Positions 1-7,877 of a stretch of DNA of 64,000 nt are shown here, one piece after another (within the stretch, counting starts at the first letter, position 1; every line of letters begins with the position of its first letter). Location: contig CALOAB010000018.1 of the NCBI GenBank assembly GCA_942491185.1, forward strand, positions 186,001 to 250,000, in the 5' to 3' direction. The DNA is from SLRI01 sp942491185 (lineage in GTDB: Bacteria > Pseudomonadota > Alphaproteobacteria > Geminicoccales > Geminicoccaceae). Position numbers and translations under genes: made by a program. The notes under the pieces are model-generated. The model was not told the DNA's origin. It did no database searches and saw only the letters and a program-made list of their open reading frames with translations.

Positions 1-18
1 ATCATGCGCTCGGTTTCC

Positions 19-783
19 TTAATGCGGGCAGATGCCGGCGGCGGCTTCGAGCTCGAAGAGCGAACTGATGCCTGCGGCCATGTTGAACGTGTCGTCGGCA
101 CGCGAGCCTGTGTCGGCAGCCGCGGCCAGCGGCTGGCCCGCCTGCAGCGCCTCGAGCAGCGCGAAGAGCCGCTGGGTCACGACATGGACATGCACGGTCT
201 GGTGCGGGCGGATCACCAGCACCGCCTCCGAGCGCTGCAGGTCGACGTCATCATGCGCGCCGCGGCCGGTATTGGCGGCCCACAAGCTGGCGACCGGCCA
301 ACGAGAGCGGAGCAGCCGTGCCGATGGGTGCAGCGTGATCCGCGTCGCCGGCAAGTCGGCCTCGGGGATCGCGCCCAGCGCCTCGATCGTCTGCGGTGCG
401 GCATCGGCTGCGTGGTAGGCCTCGAGCCAGAGCCGCTCGAGCCGCGCGACGTCGGCGAGGAACGGCAGCTTGGCCGCCGGCGCGAAGCCTTCGAGAAACT
501 GCGCGAAGCTCTGGCCATAGGTGATCAGCACCGGCGAGCGCGGCGGCTCTGCTCGCACATAGACGCCGGCTGCAGCCCTGAAGAAGCGCTCGCCGACCAG
601 GGCCAGGACGGCGGGGTAGGCGGCGGCGAGCGCATCGGTGAGGCTGACGACGACATTGTTGCGGTAGACGGCGAGGCGCGCCTCTGGCGCCAGCCCGGCG
701 GGCGCCGCACGCTCTGGTGCGAGCAGCGCTGCCGCGAGGTCAGCTTGCCCGGGCAAGAAGCTGATCCTTGGCAATCGCCGCAT
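19..783 (-). CDS. bufC: HvfC/BufC family protein (DUF2063)
   Basis: Likely BufC partner of the BufB enzyme next door. The N-terminal half carries the DUF2063 pattern: AAALLAPE, then LAVYRNNVVVSLTDALAAAYP, then VGERFFRAAAGVYVRAEPPRSPVL and an FLADVARLE segment. About 254 residues, normal for the family, with no signal peptide, so cytoplasmic. Family knowledge: DUF2063 proteins sit beside MNIO enzymes and are thought to bring the precursor peptide to the enzyme. I chose the ATG at 783, which overlaps bufB by 44 bp; a TTG at 756 would shorten the overlap. The frame stays open further upstream but reads through bufB codons. Confidence 0.85.
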   Translation of the reverse strand: MRRLPRISFLPGQADLAAALLAPERAAPAGLAPEARLAVYRNNVVVSLTDALAAAYPAVLALVGERFFRAAAGVYVRAEPPRSPVLITYGQSFAQFLEGFAPAAKLPFLADVARLERLWLEAYHAADAAPQTIEALGAIPEADLPATRITLHPSARLLRSRWPVASLWAANTGRGAHDDVDLQRSEAVLVIRPHQTVHVHVVTQRLFALLEALQAGQPLAAAADTGSRADDTFNMAAGISSLFELEAAAGICPH

Positions 784-1594
784 CGAGCAGAAGCTGCGCG
801 CGCCCTGCCTCGGCCAGCAGGACTGGCCACTCGGGCACGTCATTGTCCCACTCGACCAGGGCCGGGACCGGGCCGGTCAGCTCCAGGACATGCGCAAACA
901 ACGACCAGACCGGATCGACCACACCTCGATCATGGGCGTCGATCAAGAGGCCGGTCGAATCGACGGCATGCCCGCCGAGATGGATCTCACGGACGGCATG
1001 GAGCGGGAAATCGGCGATATAGGATTCGGGCGTGAAGCCCAGATTGGTCGCCGAGACGAAGACATTGTTGACGTCGAGCAAGAGGCCACAGCCGGTGCGC
1101 TCCACCAGCGCGGCCAAGAACGTCGTCTCGGCGAGGCTGCTCTCGGCGAAGGAGAGATAAGACGACGGGTTCTCGAGGAGAATGCGGCGACCGAGCACGT
1201 GCTGCATCTGGTCGATGTGGTCGGCCACGCGAAGCAGCGTCGAGCTGTTGTAGGGCAGCGGCAAGAGGTCGTTGTAGAAGATGCCGTCGTGGCTCGACCA
1301 GGCCAGATGCTCGGAGACGAGGCCCGGATCATAGCGGTCGCAAAGGTCCTTCAGGCGCTCGAGATGCTCGTCGTCGAGCGGCGCATCGCCGCCGATGGAG
1401 AGGCCCACCCCGTGCAGCGACAACGGATAGTCGGCGCGGATCCTCTCGAGATGGCGGTGCGGCGGGCCACCGGCGCCCATGTAGTTCTCGGGATGCACCT
1501 CGAACCAGCCGACCGCCGGCCTCGTGGCCTCGATCGCCTCCCAGTGCTCGGCCTTGAGCCCGAGCCCCGCCGCTGGCGGAATGGTGGTTCGCAT
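740..1594 (-). CDS. bufB: MNIO family (DUF692/UPF0276) peptide-modifying oxidase BufB
   Basis: A 284-residue TIM-barrel enzyme of the multinuclear non-heme iron-dependent oxidative family. Visible family blocks: GLGLKAEHWEAI near the N-terminus, WFEVHPENYMGAGG, LSLHGVGLSIGG, VSEHLAWSSHDG, ILLENPSSY, LLLDVNNVFVSATN, EIHLGGH and VEWDNDVPEWPVL. The His, Asp, Glu and Asn residues in these blocks are the expected iron ligands. Family knowledge: BufB modifies cysteines of the bufferin BufA so that it can bind copper. It lies 87 bp downstream of bufA and overlaps bufC, so the three are probably co-transcribed. Cytoplasmic, with no signal peptide. Confidence 0.93.
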   Translation of the reverse strand: MRTTIPPAAGLGLKAEHWEAIEATRPAVGWFEVHPENYMGAGGPPHRHLERIRADYPLSLHGVGLSIGGDAPLDDEHLERLKDLCDRYDPGLVSEHLAWSSHDGIFYNDLLPLPYNSSTLLRVADHIDQMQHVLGRRILLENPSSYLSFAESSLAETTFLAALVERTGCGLLLDVNNVFVSATNLGFTPESYIADFPLHAVREIHLGGHAVDSTGLLIDAHDRGVVDPVWSLFAHVLELTGPVPALVEWDNDVPEWPVLLAEAGRAQLLLDAAIAKDQLLARAS

Positions 1595-1681
1595 CCTTTA
1601 GCCTCCGATCCTGACCCGAGGGTGGCGAGGGGCGGCGCTTCGACAGCACCACCCCGTCCTCCGCCCTCGATAGCGATTGTG

Positions 1682-2005
1682 TCAGGCGGGAACATCGCGT
1701 TCAAGCGGCTCCAGCGAACCCTTGCGGTCGCCAGGAAGCTCGAAGCTCGCCTCGTCGACAGTGCCATACTTCTCGCACGTGCCCTCGGGCACCAGGGTCC
1801 AGGCATTGCCCTGGTAGTCGACGGTCGAGGTGCCGGCACAGGTGGTGCCCGGCCCGGCGGCGCAGTCGTTCTGGCCGGCGAGCGAGACGCCGTAGCACTT
1901 CTCGTTGGCCGCGTGCGCCGGTGCTGCGAAGCTGCCGGCACTGGCGATCGCCGCGGCAACGGCGCCGGCGAGCAAGGTCGCGGACGTGTTCGACTTCTGG
2001 GTCAT
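1682..2005 (-). CDS. bufA: Bufferin-1 type metallophore precursor (DUF2282)
   Basis: A 107-residue secreted precursor peptide. Residues 1-33 form a Sec signal peptide (hydrophobic core LLAGAVAAAIASAGSFA, cleavage after AHA). The mature part has four cysteines, at about 37, 48, 56 and 77, in KCYGVSLAGQNDCAAGPGTT and a second pair, TTCAG...EGTC, the DUF2282/BufA1 pattern. Family knowledge: the MNIO enzyme converts cysteines into copper-binding heterocycles and the peptide acts as a periplasmic copper buffer. The ATG at 2005 has a good ribosome site (AAAGGAGA). The gene directly precedes bufB and bufC. Confidence 0.9.
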   Translation of the reverse strand: MTQKSNTSATLLAGAVAAAIASAGSFAAPAHAANEKCYGVSLAGQNDCAAGPGTTCAGTSTVDYQGNAWTLVPEGTCEKYGTVDEASFELPGDRKGSLEPLERDVPA

Positions 2006-2060
2006 CAGGGTCTCCTTTGATGGGCTCGTGTGGGGATTTGGACGCAGTGGTCGGGGTCGC

Positions 2061-2615
2061 TCAGCCGTCGATGGGCGCCAAGGTCTCATACGTGCCGGCA
2101 TTGTCGTCGATGGCGGTCCAGGACTTGGCCGAGGCATCGGCGGGCTCGAGATCTGGCCAGTTCTCCTCGGAGCTGACGAGACTGCCGTCCAGATCTTCCT
2201 CCCAGAAACCGACGACCGTGGGCGTGATGTTCAAGAAGAGCTGCCCGTCGACAATGCGCCAGAGATTGGGATTGCCCGGCACCTTGCCGCCCTGGGCGAT
2301 GCCGTAGGCGCAATGCCCGTCATAAGCCGGAGCATAGGCCGCGGGATCCGCGAGAAAGAGATCGCGATTGGCCTCGCTGGCGAACGCCCAGGTGGCGCCG
2401 TTCCAGTCGGCCGTGATGTCGCTACGGCCCGGCACCGCGTGGGGCTGCGGCTCGCCGACCGGACTCTGCTCAAGATCGCGGAAGGCGACGGGGTCGTAGC
2501 CGCTGAGCGCAAAGCCGGTCTCGTCGACATACTGCGAGCCGGCGAGCGCGCTGCTCGCCGTCAGCGATATGCCAAAGGCCAGGAGGCCGGCGCTGAGCAA
2601 CCTTGATGGATGCAT
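2061..2615 (-). CDS. Periplasmic YHS domain protein, first gene of the bufferin operon
   Basis: A 184-residue exported protein with a Sec signal peptide (residues 1-25, cleavage after SSALA). It then shows the YHS-type fold: DETGFALSGYDPVAF, WAFASEANRDLFLADPAAYA, YDGHCAYGIAQGG and LFLNITPTV. YHS domains occur in heavy-metal proteins and as stand-alone periplasmic proteins. The gene is co-directional with bufA and only 55 bp upstream of its start, so it probably shares its promoter. I infer a role in copper or other metal handling from that position; no enzymatic motif is seen. The domain call is firm; the function is inference. Confidence 0.8.
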   Translation of the reverse strand: MHPSRLLSAGLLAFGISLTASSALAGSQYVDETGFALSGYDPVAFRDLEQSPVGEPQPHAVPGRSDITADWNGATWAFASEANRDLFLADPAAYAPAYDGHCAYGIAQGGKVPGNPNLWRIVDGQLFLNITPTVVGFWEEDLDGSLVSSEENWPDLEPADASAKSWTAIDDNAGTYETLAPIDG

Positions 2616-2764
2616 GTTGTCTGCCTTTTAAAGCGAGTGGATCGCGGGGCAGACCCTATGGGAGCGCGACGAGGCGCTCAAATCGCGTTGGATAACGACT
2701 GCGTCAGTGGCTTGTGAGGTACCTGCTAACACAGGCGCCTATCGGCGGGGCAGCGCCCGCTCCA

Positions 2765-3706
2765 TCACCCCTCGCCTGCGGTCGAGCCCTGCTCGGGCGA
2801 GGTGCCGCGGATCTGCGTGCCGATGCCGTGCTCGGTGAAGAGCTCCAGCAGGAGCGCGTGCGGCACGCGGCCATCGATGATCGTCGCAGCGTCGACACCG
2901 GACTCGATCGCCGCCATGCAGGTCTCGGCTTTGGGGATCATGCCGCCGTGGATCGTCCCGTCCGCGATCAGCCCGCGCACCTCGCGCAACCCGAGCAGCG
3001 AGAGCAACTGCCCCGCCTTGTCCAGGACACCCTTGACGTCGGTGAGCATCAAAAGCCGCTTGGCCCGAAGCGCGCCGGCGATGGCGCCGGCAGCGGTGTC
3101 GGCATTGATGTTGTAGGTCTGGCCCTCCGGCCCGGTGCCGATCGGGGCCACCACCGGAATGATCTCGGACTTGGCGAGGAGATCGAGAATAGTCGGATCG
3201 ACCACCTTGGGCTGGCCGACGAAGCCCAGATCGACCAGGGCCTCGATGTGGCTCTCCGGATCGCGCCGGGTGCGGGTCAGCCGCTCGGCGGAGATGAGCT
3301 GCGCGTCCTTGCCGCAGATGCCCACGGCCTTGCCGCCAGCCGACTGAATGGCAGAGGCGATCTCCTTGTTGATCTTGCCGGCCAGGACCATCTCGACGAC
3401 CTCGACGGTCGCGGCATCGGTCACGCGCAGCCCGTCGATGAACTCGCTCTTGATCGCCAGGCGATCGAGCATCGACTTGATCTGCGGCCCGCCGCCATGG
3501 ACGACCACGGGGTTGATGCCGACCTGCTTGAGCAGCACGACGTCACGGGCGAAGTCACGCGCCAGGTGCTCCTCGCCCATGGCATGGCCGCCATACTTGA
3601 TCACGAAGGTGGCGCCGTGGTGGCGGCGCATATAGGGCAGCGCCTCGATCAGCGTCTGGGCGATGGCGGTCTTGTCGCTGGCGTTCGACTCCGGCCTGAC
3701 GACCAT
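2765..3706 (-). CDS. argB: Acetylglutamate kinase
   Basis: Catalyses ATP-dependent phosphorylation of N-acetyl-L-glutamate, second step of arginine synthesis, in the cytoplasm. The amino-acid kinase signatures are present: FVIKYGGHAMG, VVVHGGGPQI, GICGKDA, NINADTAAGAIAGAL and LLMLTDVKGV. The protein is 313 residues from the ATG at 3706. That ATG is preceded by GGAGG at a slightly long spacing; an upstream in-frame ATG at 3739 lacks this. It follows engB in the same direction with an 81-bp gap and ends the rpmH-led gene run. Confidence 0.96.
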   Translation of the reverse strand: MVVRPESNASDKTAIAQTLIEALPYMRRHHGATFVIKYGGHAMGEEHLARDFARDVVLLKQVGINPVVVHGGGPQIKSMLDRLAIKSEFIDGLRVTDAATVEVVEMVLAGKINKEIASAIQSAGGKAVGICGKDAQLISAERLTRTRRDPESHIEALVDLGFVGQPKVVDPTILDLLAKSEIIPVVAPIGTGPEGQTYNINADTAAGAIAGALRAKRLLMLTDVKGVLDKAGQLLSLLGLREVRGLIADGTIHGGMIPKAETCMAAIESGVDAATIIDGRVPHALLLELFTEHGIGTQIRGTSPEQGSTAGEG

Positions 3707-3787
3707 GGGCGGTCTCCCTCCTCGCATTAGCGCAAACACCTTTGGATCGCTGGCGTGCCTTGATCCCAGCCACGTCGGGCTGGCCGC

Positions 3788-4453
3788 CTAGCTGGTCGCC
3801 AGGAGACCGGCCAGCAGACCGCGAAGCTCTTCCAGGCCACGCCCCTTCTTGGCGCTGCTGATCAGCACGTTCGGCCAGGCCGCGGGCTTTCGCGCCAGCG
3901 CCGCCGTGATCGCCGCCAGCCGCCGGTCGAGCTCCGCCGCCGGCACCAGATCGGCCTTGGTCAGGACCACGACAAACGGCACGGCGGCCTTGCCGAGCAG
4001 GCTCATCGCCTCCTCATCAGCGCTCTTGAAGCCATGCCGGCCGTCGATCAGGAGGACCACGAGCCGGAGCGTCGGCCGGCCTCTGAGGAAGGCGAAGACG
4101 AGCTCGGTCCAGGCATCGACCATGGACTTGGGCGCCCGGGCAAAGCCGTAGCCGGGCAGATCGACCAGGCGGAGTCGACCATCGAGCTCGAAATAGTTGA
4201 GCTGCTGCGTGCGGCCCGGCGTGTTGGAGGTGCGCGCCAGATCGCCACGTCCGGTGAGCGCATTGATCAGGCTCGACTTGCCGACATTGGAGCGACCGGC
4301 GATGGCCACCTCGGGCCCGGCAGGCTCGGGCAGCTGGTCGAGCCGGGCGACGCCCAGCATGAAGCGCGGCGGGCGGGCGAAGAGCAGCCGCGCCTCCTCC
4401 GCGAGCGCTGCAGCCGCGTCGGCCTCGAGCTGGCTCTCAGCCTTGCTCGACAC
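3788..4453 (-). CDS. engB: Ribosome biogenesis GTPase EngB (YihA/YsxC)
   Basis: A small GTPase needed for assembly of the large ribosomal subunit. Motifs: G1 GRSNVGKSS, the switch-I region TSNTPGRTQ, G3 DLPGYG, G4 TKAD, and a C-terminal SSAKKGRG (G5). About 221 residues with a GTG start at 4453, which overlaps the end of hpt by 17 bp. An ATG further up (4549) would run through hpt coding sequence and adds low-complexity residues foreign to the family. It sits in the normal alphaproteobacterial position between the yidC region and argB. Confidence 0.94.
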   Translation of the reverse strand: MSSKAESQLEADAAAALAEEARLLFARPPRFMLGVARLDQLPEPAGPEVAIAGRSNVGKSSLINALTGRGDLARTSNTPGRTQQLNYFELDGRLRLVDLPGYGFARAPKSMVDAWTELVFAFLRGRPTLRLVVLLIDGRHGFKSADEEAMSLLGKAAVPFVVVLTKADLVPAAELDRRLAAITAALARKPAAWPNVLISSAKKGRGLEELRGLLAGLLATS

Positions 4454-4991
4454 GGCCGATGAACGGCAAGTGCCGGTAGCGCTCGGCGTAGTCGATCCCG
4501 TAGCCGACGACGAAGACGTCCTCGATTTCGAAGCCGATGAAATCGACATCGAAGGGCACCACGCGTCTGGACGGCTTGTCCAGCAGGGCGGCGCTCCAGA
4601 CCTTGCGGGCGCCGTTCGAGCGCAGCAGCTCGGCGGTGAAGGCCAGCGTGCGGCCGGTGTCCTGGATGTCGTCGATCAGCAGCACGTCCTTGCCGGCGGC
4701 GGTCTCCGGCATGCCACCGATCACCTTGACCCGGCCGCTGCTCTCCTTGTCGAGCCCATACGAGCTGACCTGGAGGAACTCGACACAAGGTGCCAGGCCG
4801 TGCCGGTCGAGGCCGCGGATCAGGTCGGCCGCGAACATGAAGCTGCCTTTCAAGAGCCCGACCACGGTCACGTCACGCGGCACGACGTCGGCGATGGCCA
4901 CCGCCAGCTCGTCGATACGCGTCTCGATATCCGCCGCCGAGAACAGCGGGACGACGCGCTCATTGGGCAGCAGCTCGGCCGTGTCGCTCAT
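4437..4991 (-). CDS. hpt: Hypoxanthine phosphoribosyltransferase
   Basis: Purine salvage enzyme that joins PRPP to hypoxanthine or guanine. The PRPP-binding loop is VLLIDDIQDTGRTL, the loop-I region VVGLLKGSFMFAADL, and the C-terminal base-binding region DFIGFEIEDVFVVGYGIDY. 184 residues, typical length. The start ATG (4991) overlaps the yidC stop in an ATGA junction, so the two are translationally coupled. Placing hpt between yidC and engB is not the usual arrangement of this conserved cluster. Confidence 0.93.
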   Translation of the reverse strand: MSDTAELLPNERVVPLFSAADIETRIDELAVAIADVVPRDVTVVGLLKGSFMFAADLIRGLDRHGLAPCVEFLQVSSYGLDKESSGRVKVIGGMPETAAGKDVLLIDDIQDTGRTLAFTAELLRSNGARKVWSAALLDKPSRRVVPFDVDFIGFEIEDVFVVGYGIDYAERYRHLPFIGRVEQG

Positions 4992-6742
4992 CCGGCCTTC
5001 ACGCCCATCCGCCTCATGATCAACCATTGCTGGGCGATCGAGAGGATGTTGTTCCAGGTCCAGTAGATGACCAGCCCGGCCGGGAAGGTCGCGAACAGAA
5101 AGACGAAGATCAACGGCAGGAAGCTCATCACCTTCGCCTGGATCGGGTCTGCCGGCTGCGGGTTCAAGCGGAACTGCAGCCACATCGTCACGCCCATGAT
5201 CAACGGCCAGACACCGATCATGAGGAAGCTGGGCGGATCGAACGGCAACAGCCCGAAGAGGTTGAAGAGGCTCGTCGGGTCGGGTGCCGAGAGGTCCTTG
5301 ATCCAGCCGAAGAACGGCGCGTGGCGCATCTCGATCGAGACGAACAGGACCTTGTAGAGCGCGAAGAAGACGGGGATCTGCACGATGATCGGCAGGCACC
5401 CGGCGACCGGGTTGACCTTCTCGCGCTTGTAGAGCGCCATCAGCTCCTGCTGCATCTTCTGCTTGTCGTCGCCGTAGCGCTCGCGCAGCTTGACCATCTC
5501 CGGCTGCAGCTTCTTCATCTGGCTCATCGAGCGGTAGGACTTGTTCGCCAGCGGGAAGAACAGCAGCTTGACGATCAAGGTCAGCGCCAGGATCGCCAGG
5601 CCGTAATTGCCGAGCAGCGCGTAGAGCCAGGTCAGGACGTAGAAGATCGGCTTGGTGAGGAAGTAGAACCAGCCGAAATCGACGGCACGATCGAAGAGCG
5701 GGATGCCATAGAGCTCGCTGTAGGAGTCGAGCAGCGTGACCTCTTTGGCACCGGCGAACAGGCGGTCGCTGACCTCGACGGTGCTGCCAGCCGCGATCAC
5801 CCGGCCCGCACCCAGATAGTCGATCTGGTAGCGGTCCTCGCCGTTGCGCAGCGTGTGGCGGAACGTGGCCTCGATCGGCTCGGACTGGTCGGGGATCAAC
5901 GAGCCGAGCCAGTATTTGTCGGTGAAGCCGACCCAGCCGCCGGTGCTGTCGAACTGCTGCGGCCCCTCGATCAGATCATCGTAGTCGATCTCCTTCAGCG
6001 TGCCTTCGAGCACGCCGATCGGGCCCTCGTGCAGGATGAAGAAGCCCATCGTCTCGGGCGTCGGCCAGCGTGTCAGCAGCGAATAGGGGTAGAGCGTGAC
6101 CGCTTCGTCCGTCGTGTTCTCGACCGACCGCTCGATATGGAACATGTAGTTCGGATCGAGGCTGATCCGCTTCTTGAAGATCAGGCCCTCGCCGTTGTCC
6201 CAGCTGAACGAGAGCGACTCGTCGGCGGTTAGAAGAGTTCCTTCTTCCTGCCACAGCGTTTCCGCATCGGGCACGTTCAGTCCGTCGGTCGTCACCCAGC
6301 CGAACTCGGCGAAGTACGGTGCCCTGGTCCCGGCCGGGTTCAAGAGCTCGACCTCGGGCGAGTCGGGGGCGATGGTCTGGCGGTAGTCGACGAGCGTGAT
6401 GTCGTCGATCCGGCCACCCTCGAGCACGATCGAGCCGTGCACACGGCCATTGTCGATGGCGACGCGCGGCTGTTGCTCCAGGACGGCAGTGCGATTGGCA
6501 GCAGCCGAAGCGGGACCGCCGATCTCGGGCGTGCCCGGTGCTAGCGAATCGCCGCCGGGCACGACACGCTCGCCACTGGGTGCCGGGCGGACGATGGCAT
6601 CCGACTGCTGCTCGGAGGTCTCCTGCAGCTCACGAATGCGCTCCTCCTCGCGCATCTTCGGCATCTCGTAGAACACCTGGAACAGCAAGATGATGCCGAC
6701 CGAGAAGACGATGGCGAGGATGAGGTTCTTTTGGTCAGTCAT
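4988..6742 (-). CDS. yidC: Membrane protein insertase YidC
   Basis: Inserts and folds inner-membrane proteins, with or without SecYEG. 584 residues: an N-terminal membrane anchor (LILAIVFSVGIILLFQVFY), a large periplasmic beta domain to about residue 350, then the conserved Oxa1/YidC core of five membrane segments. The core shows NYGLAILALTLIVKLLFFPL, the cytoplasmic hairpin with MKKLQPEMVKLRERYGDDKQ, and GCLPIIVQIPVFFALYKVL. It overlaps yidD upstream and hpt downstream by 4 bp each. Confidence 0.97.
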   Translation of the reverse strand: MTDQKNLILAIVFSVGIILLFQVFYEMPKMREEERIRELQETSEQQSDAIVRPAPSGERVVPGGDSLAPGTPEIGGPASAAANRTAVLEQQPRVAIDNGRVHGSIVLEGGRIDDITLVDYRQTIAPDSPEVELLNPAGTRAPYFAEFGWVTTDGLNVPDAETLWQEEGTLLTADESLSFSWDNGEGLIFKKRISLDPNYMFHIERSVENTTDEAVTLYPYSLLTRWPTPETMGFFILHEGPIGVLEGTLKEIDYDDLIEGPQQFDSTGGWVGFTDKYWLGSLIPDQSEPIEATFRHTLRNGEDRYQIDYLGAGRVIAAGSTVEVSDRLFAGAKEVTLLDSYSELYGIPLFDRAVDFGWFYFLTKPIFYVLTWLYALLGNYGLAILALTLIVKLLFFPLANKSYRSMSQMKKLQPEMVKLRERYGDDKQKMQQELMALYKREKVNPVAGCLPIIVQIPVFFALYKVLFVSIEMRHAPFFGWIKDLSAPDPTSLFNLFGLLPFDPPSFLMIGVWPLIMGVTMWLQFRLNPQPADPIQAKVMSFLPLIFVFLFATFPAGLVIYWTWNNILSIAQQWLIMRRMGVKAG

Positions 6743-7020
6743 GCGGGCGGACCGATCGGTTCCGGGGCGTCTGGGATGGGCGAATGGCGCTGGCTCGCAC
6801 GGTCGGGCCGCGGGTCCCTGGGCACGGGATCGAAGCCCGAGCCACCCCAGGGATGGCAGCGCGCGATCCGGCGAAGGGCGAGCCAGCTGCCGACGAGCGC
6901 GCCATGCCGGCGCAGCGCTTCCGCCGCATATTCAGAGCATGTCGGCGCATAGCGGCAGGCTTGCGGCAGGAATGGCGAGAGCAAATAGCGATACAGCGCG
7001 ATGAGGCCACGAAGCAGCAA
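6739..7020 (-). CDS. yidD: Membrane protein insertion efficiency factor YidD
   Basis: Small membrane-associated helper of YidC. The family core is complete: LIALYRYLLSPFLPQACRYA, then PTCSEYAAEALRRHG and ARCHPWGGSGFDPVP, including the conserved cysteines. No ATG lies near the family start. A TTG at 7020, two bases after the rnpA stop, gives the expected N-terminus (LLLRGLIALYRYLLSP). The alternative, an ATG at 7152, would run deep inside rnpA and add about 44 atypical residues. It overlaps the yidC start by 4 bp. The C-terminal tail is Pro/Arg rich. Confidence 0.9.
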   Translation of the reverse strand: MLLRGLIALYRYLLSPFLPQACRYAPTCSEYAAEALRRHGALVGSWLALRRIARCHPWGGSGFDPVPRDPRPDRASQRHSPIPDAPEPIGPPA

Positions 7021-7022
7021 CC

Positions 7023-7508
7023 CTAGAGCGCGATCGAAGCCGGCTCCGACGGCACGCGCTCCGACCGGCGGGCGCGGTTCGGCGCGGCTTGCCGGCGCGC
7101 CATCTCGTCCAGCGCCGAGATCAGCTCGGCCGCAAGGTTGGCGAAGACGCATGTCAGCACGCCCGACCTGGCAACGAGGACATAGTCATGCCCGGCCAAG
7201 ACGCGGCCCGGCATGATGCTGGCGGCAGCCGCCCGCAGTCGGCGCTTGGCCCGGTTGCGCGAAACGGCACCACCGATCTTGCGCGACGCGGTGAAGCCGA
7301 TCCGGGCGTCATGCTCCGAGCCCGAGTCCTGCCGCAGTGGCGCGCCGTTCCCGGCACAATGCGTTGGTTCGCCGGCAGGCGGTGTCCGGGCCATCTGCAG
7401 GATGAACGACTGACGCACGGCTTTGCGGCCTCGCGCGCAGGCAAGAAAGTCTCGACGCTTCTTGAGGCGGGCGAGCGATCGGGCACTGGGCGTTGCGTTG
7501 ATCTGCAG
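7023..7508 (-). CDS. rnpA: Ribonuclease P protein component, start codon unclear
   Basis: Protein subunit of RNase P, which matures tRNA 5' ends. Reading the frame back past the GTG at 7418 gives the true N-terminal homology (LKKRRDFLACARGRKAVRQS), followed by RIGFTASRKIGGAVSRNRAK, the RNase P protein signature, and HDYVLVAR. The family start must therefore lie near 7470-7508. Between the rpmH stop and that homology I find no ATG, GTG or TTG in this frame. A CTG at 7508 or ATC at 7502 are the only near-cognate options, neither with a clear ribosome site. The C-terminal 30 residues are an Arg/Ser-rich tail. Gene identity is secure; the 5' limit is a guess. Confidence 0.85.
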   Translation of the reverse strand: MQINATPSARSLARLKKRRDFLACARGRKAVRQSFILQMARTPPAGEPTHCAGNGAPLRQDSGSEHDARIGFTASRKIGGAVSRNRAKRRLRAAAASIMPGRVLAGHDYVLVARSGVLTCVFANLAAELISALDEMARRQAAPNRARRSERVPSEPASIAL

Positions 7509-7535
7509 GGGTTTGCCAAGAGTTGAGCCGACGCC

Positions 7536-7670
7536 TCAGGCGCTCAGCTTCTTGCGGCCCTTCGCCCGACGGGCACGAATGATTCGCCGGCCGCCTACCG
7601 TGGACATGCGGGCGCGAAAGCCGTGGCGCCTTTTGCGCACGAGCCGGCTAGGCTGGTACGTTCTCTTCAA
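7536..7670 (-). CDS. rpmH: 50S ribosomal protein L34
   Basis: A 44-residue ribosomal protein. The translation begins (L)KRTYQPSRLVRKRRHGFRA and ends RAKGRKKLSA, the universal L34 pattern. The start is a TTG at 7670 with AAGGA about 7 bases upstream. It is the first gene of the rpmH-rnpA-yidD-yidC run and lies below a good promoter (7737-7765). Its stop is in the same frame as rnpA, so nothing but a stop codon separates the two reading frames. Confidence 0.95.
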   Translation of the reverse strand: MKRTYQPSRLVRKRRHGFRARMSTVGGRRIIRARRAKGRKKLSA

Positions 7671-7720
7671 AGCTCAATTCCTTGTTATCGGCAAAAGATC
7701 ATGCATGTCGGGCGGCGCAA

Positions 7721-7736
7721 TGCCGACCGGTCGGCA
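7721..7736. promoter_or_regulatory. Perfect 16-bp palindrome at the rpmH transcription start region
   Basis: TGCCGACCGGTCGGCA is its own reverse complement. It begins immediately downstream of the proposed -10 hexamer of the rpmH promoter, where the transcript would start. It could be an operator for a dimeric regulator or a short 5' hairpin. No known binding site is recognised. Confidence 0.45.
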
Positions 7737-7765
7737 CACATAAGCGGACGGTTGCTGGCTGTCAA
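7737..7765 (-). promoter_or_regulatory. Sigma70-type promoter of the rpmH-yidC-argB run
   Basis: On the minus strand, TTGACA (7765-7760), 17 bases, then TATGTG (7742-7737). The -35 is consensus and the spacing optimal. It lies about 67 bases upstream of the rpmH TTG start, in the gap between rpmH and the divergent DUF547 gene. Confidence 0.7.
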
Positions 7766-7877
7766 ACAAGCTTGGAGGTGCACATTGCCGCCTGATCGAC
7801 CGACCGTTCCGCCGACTCGACCCGCTTGTTTCGCCGGTCGCCCCGACAGCCCTTCTGGGGCTTCACCCGGGATCTCG

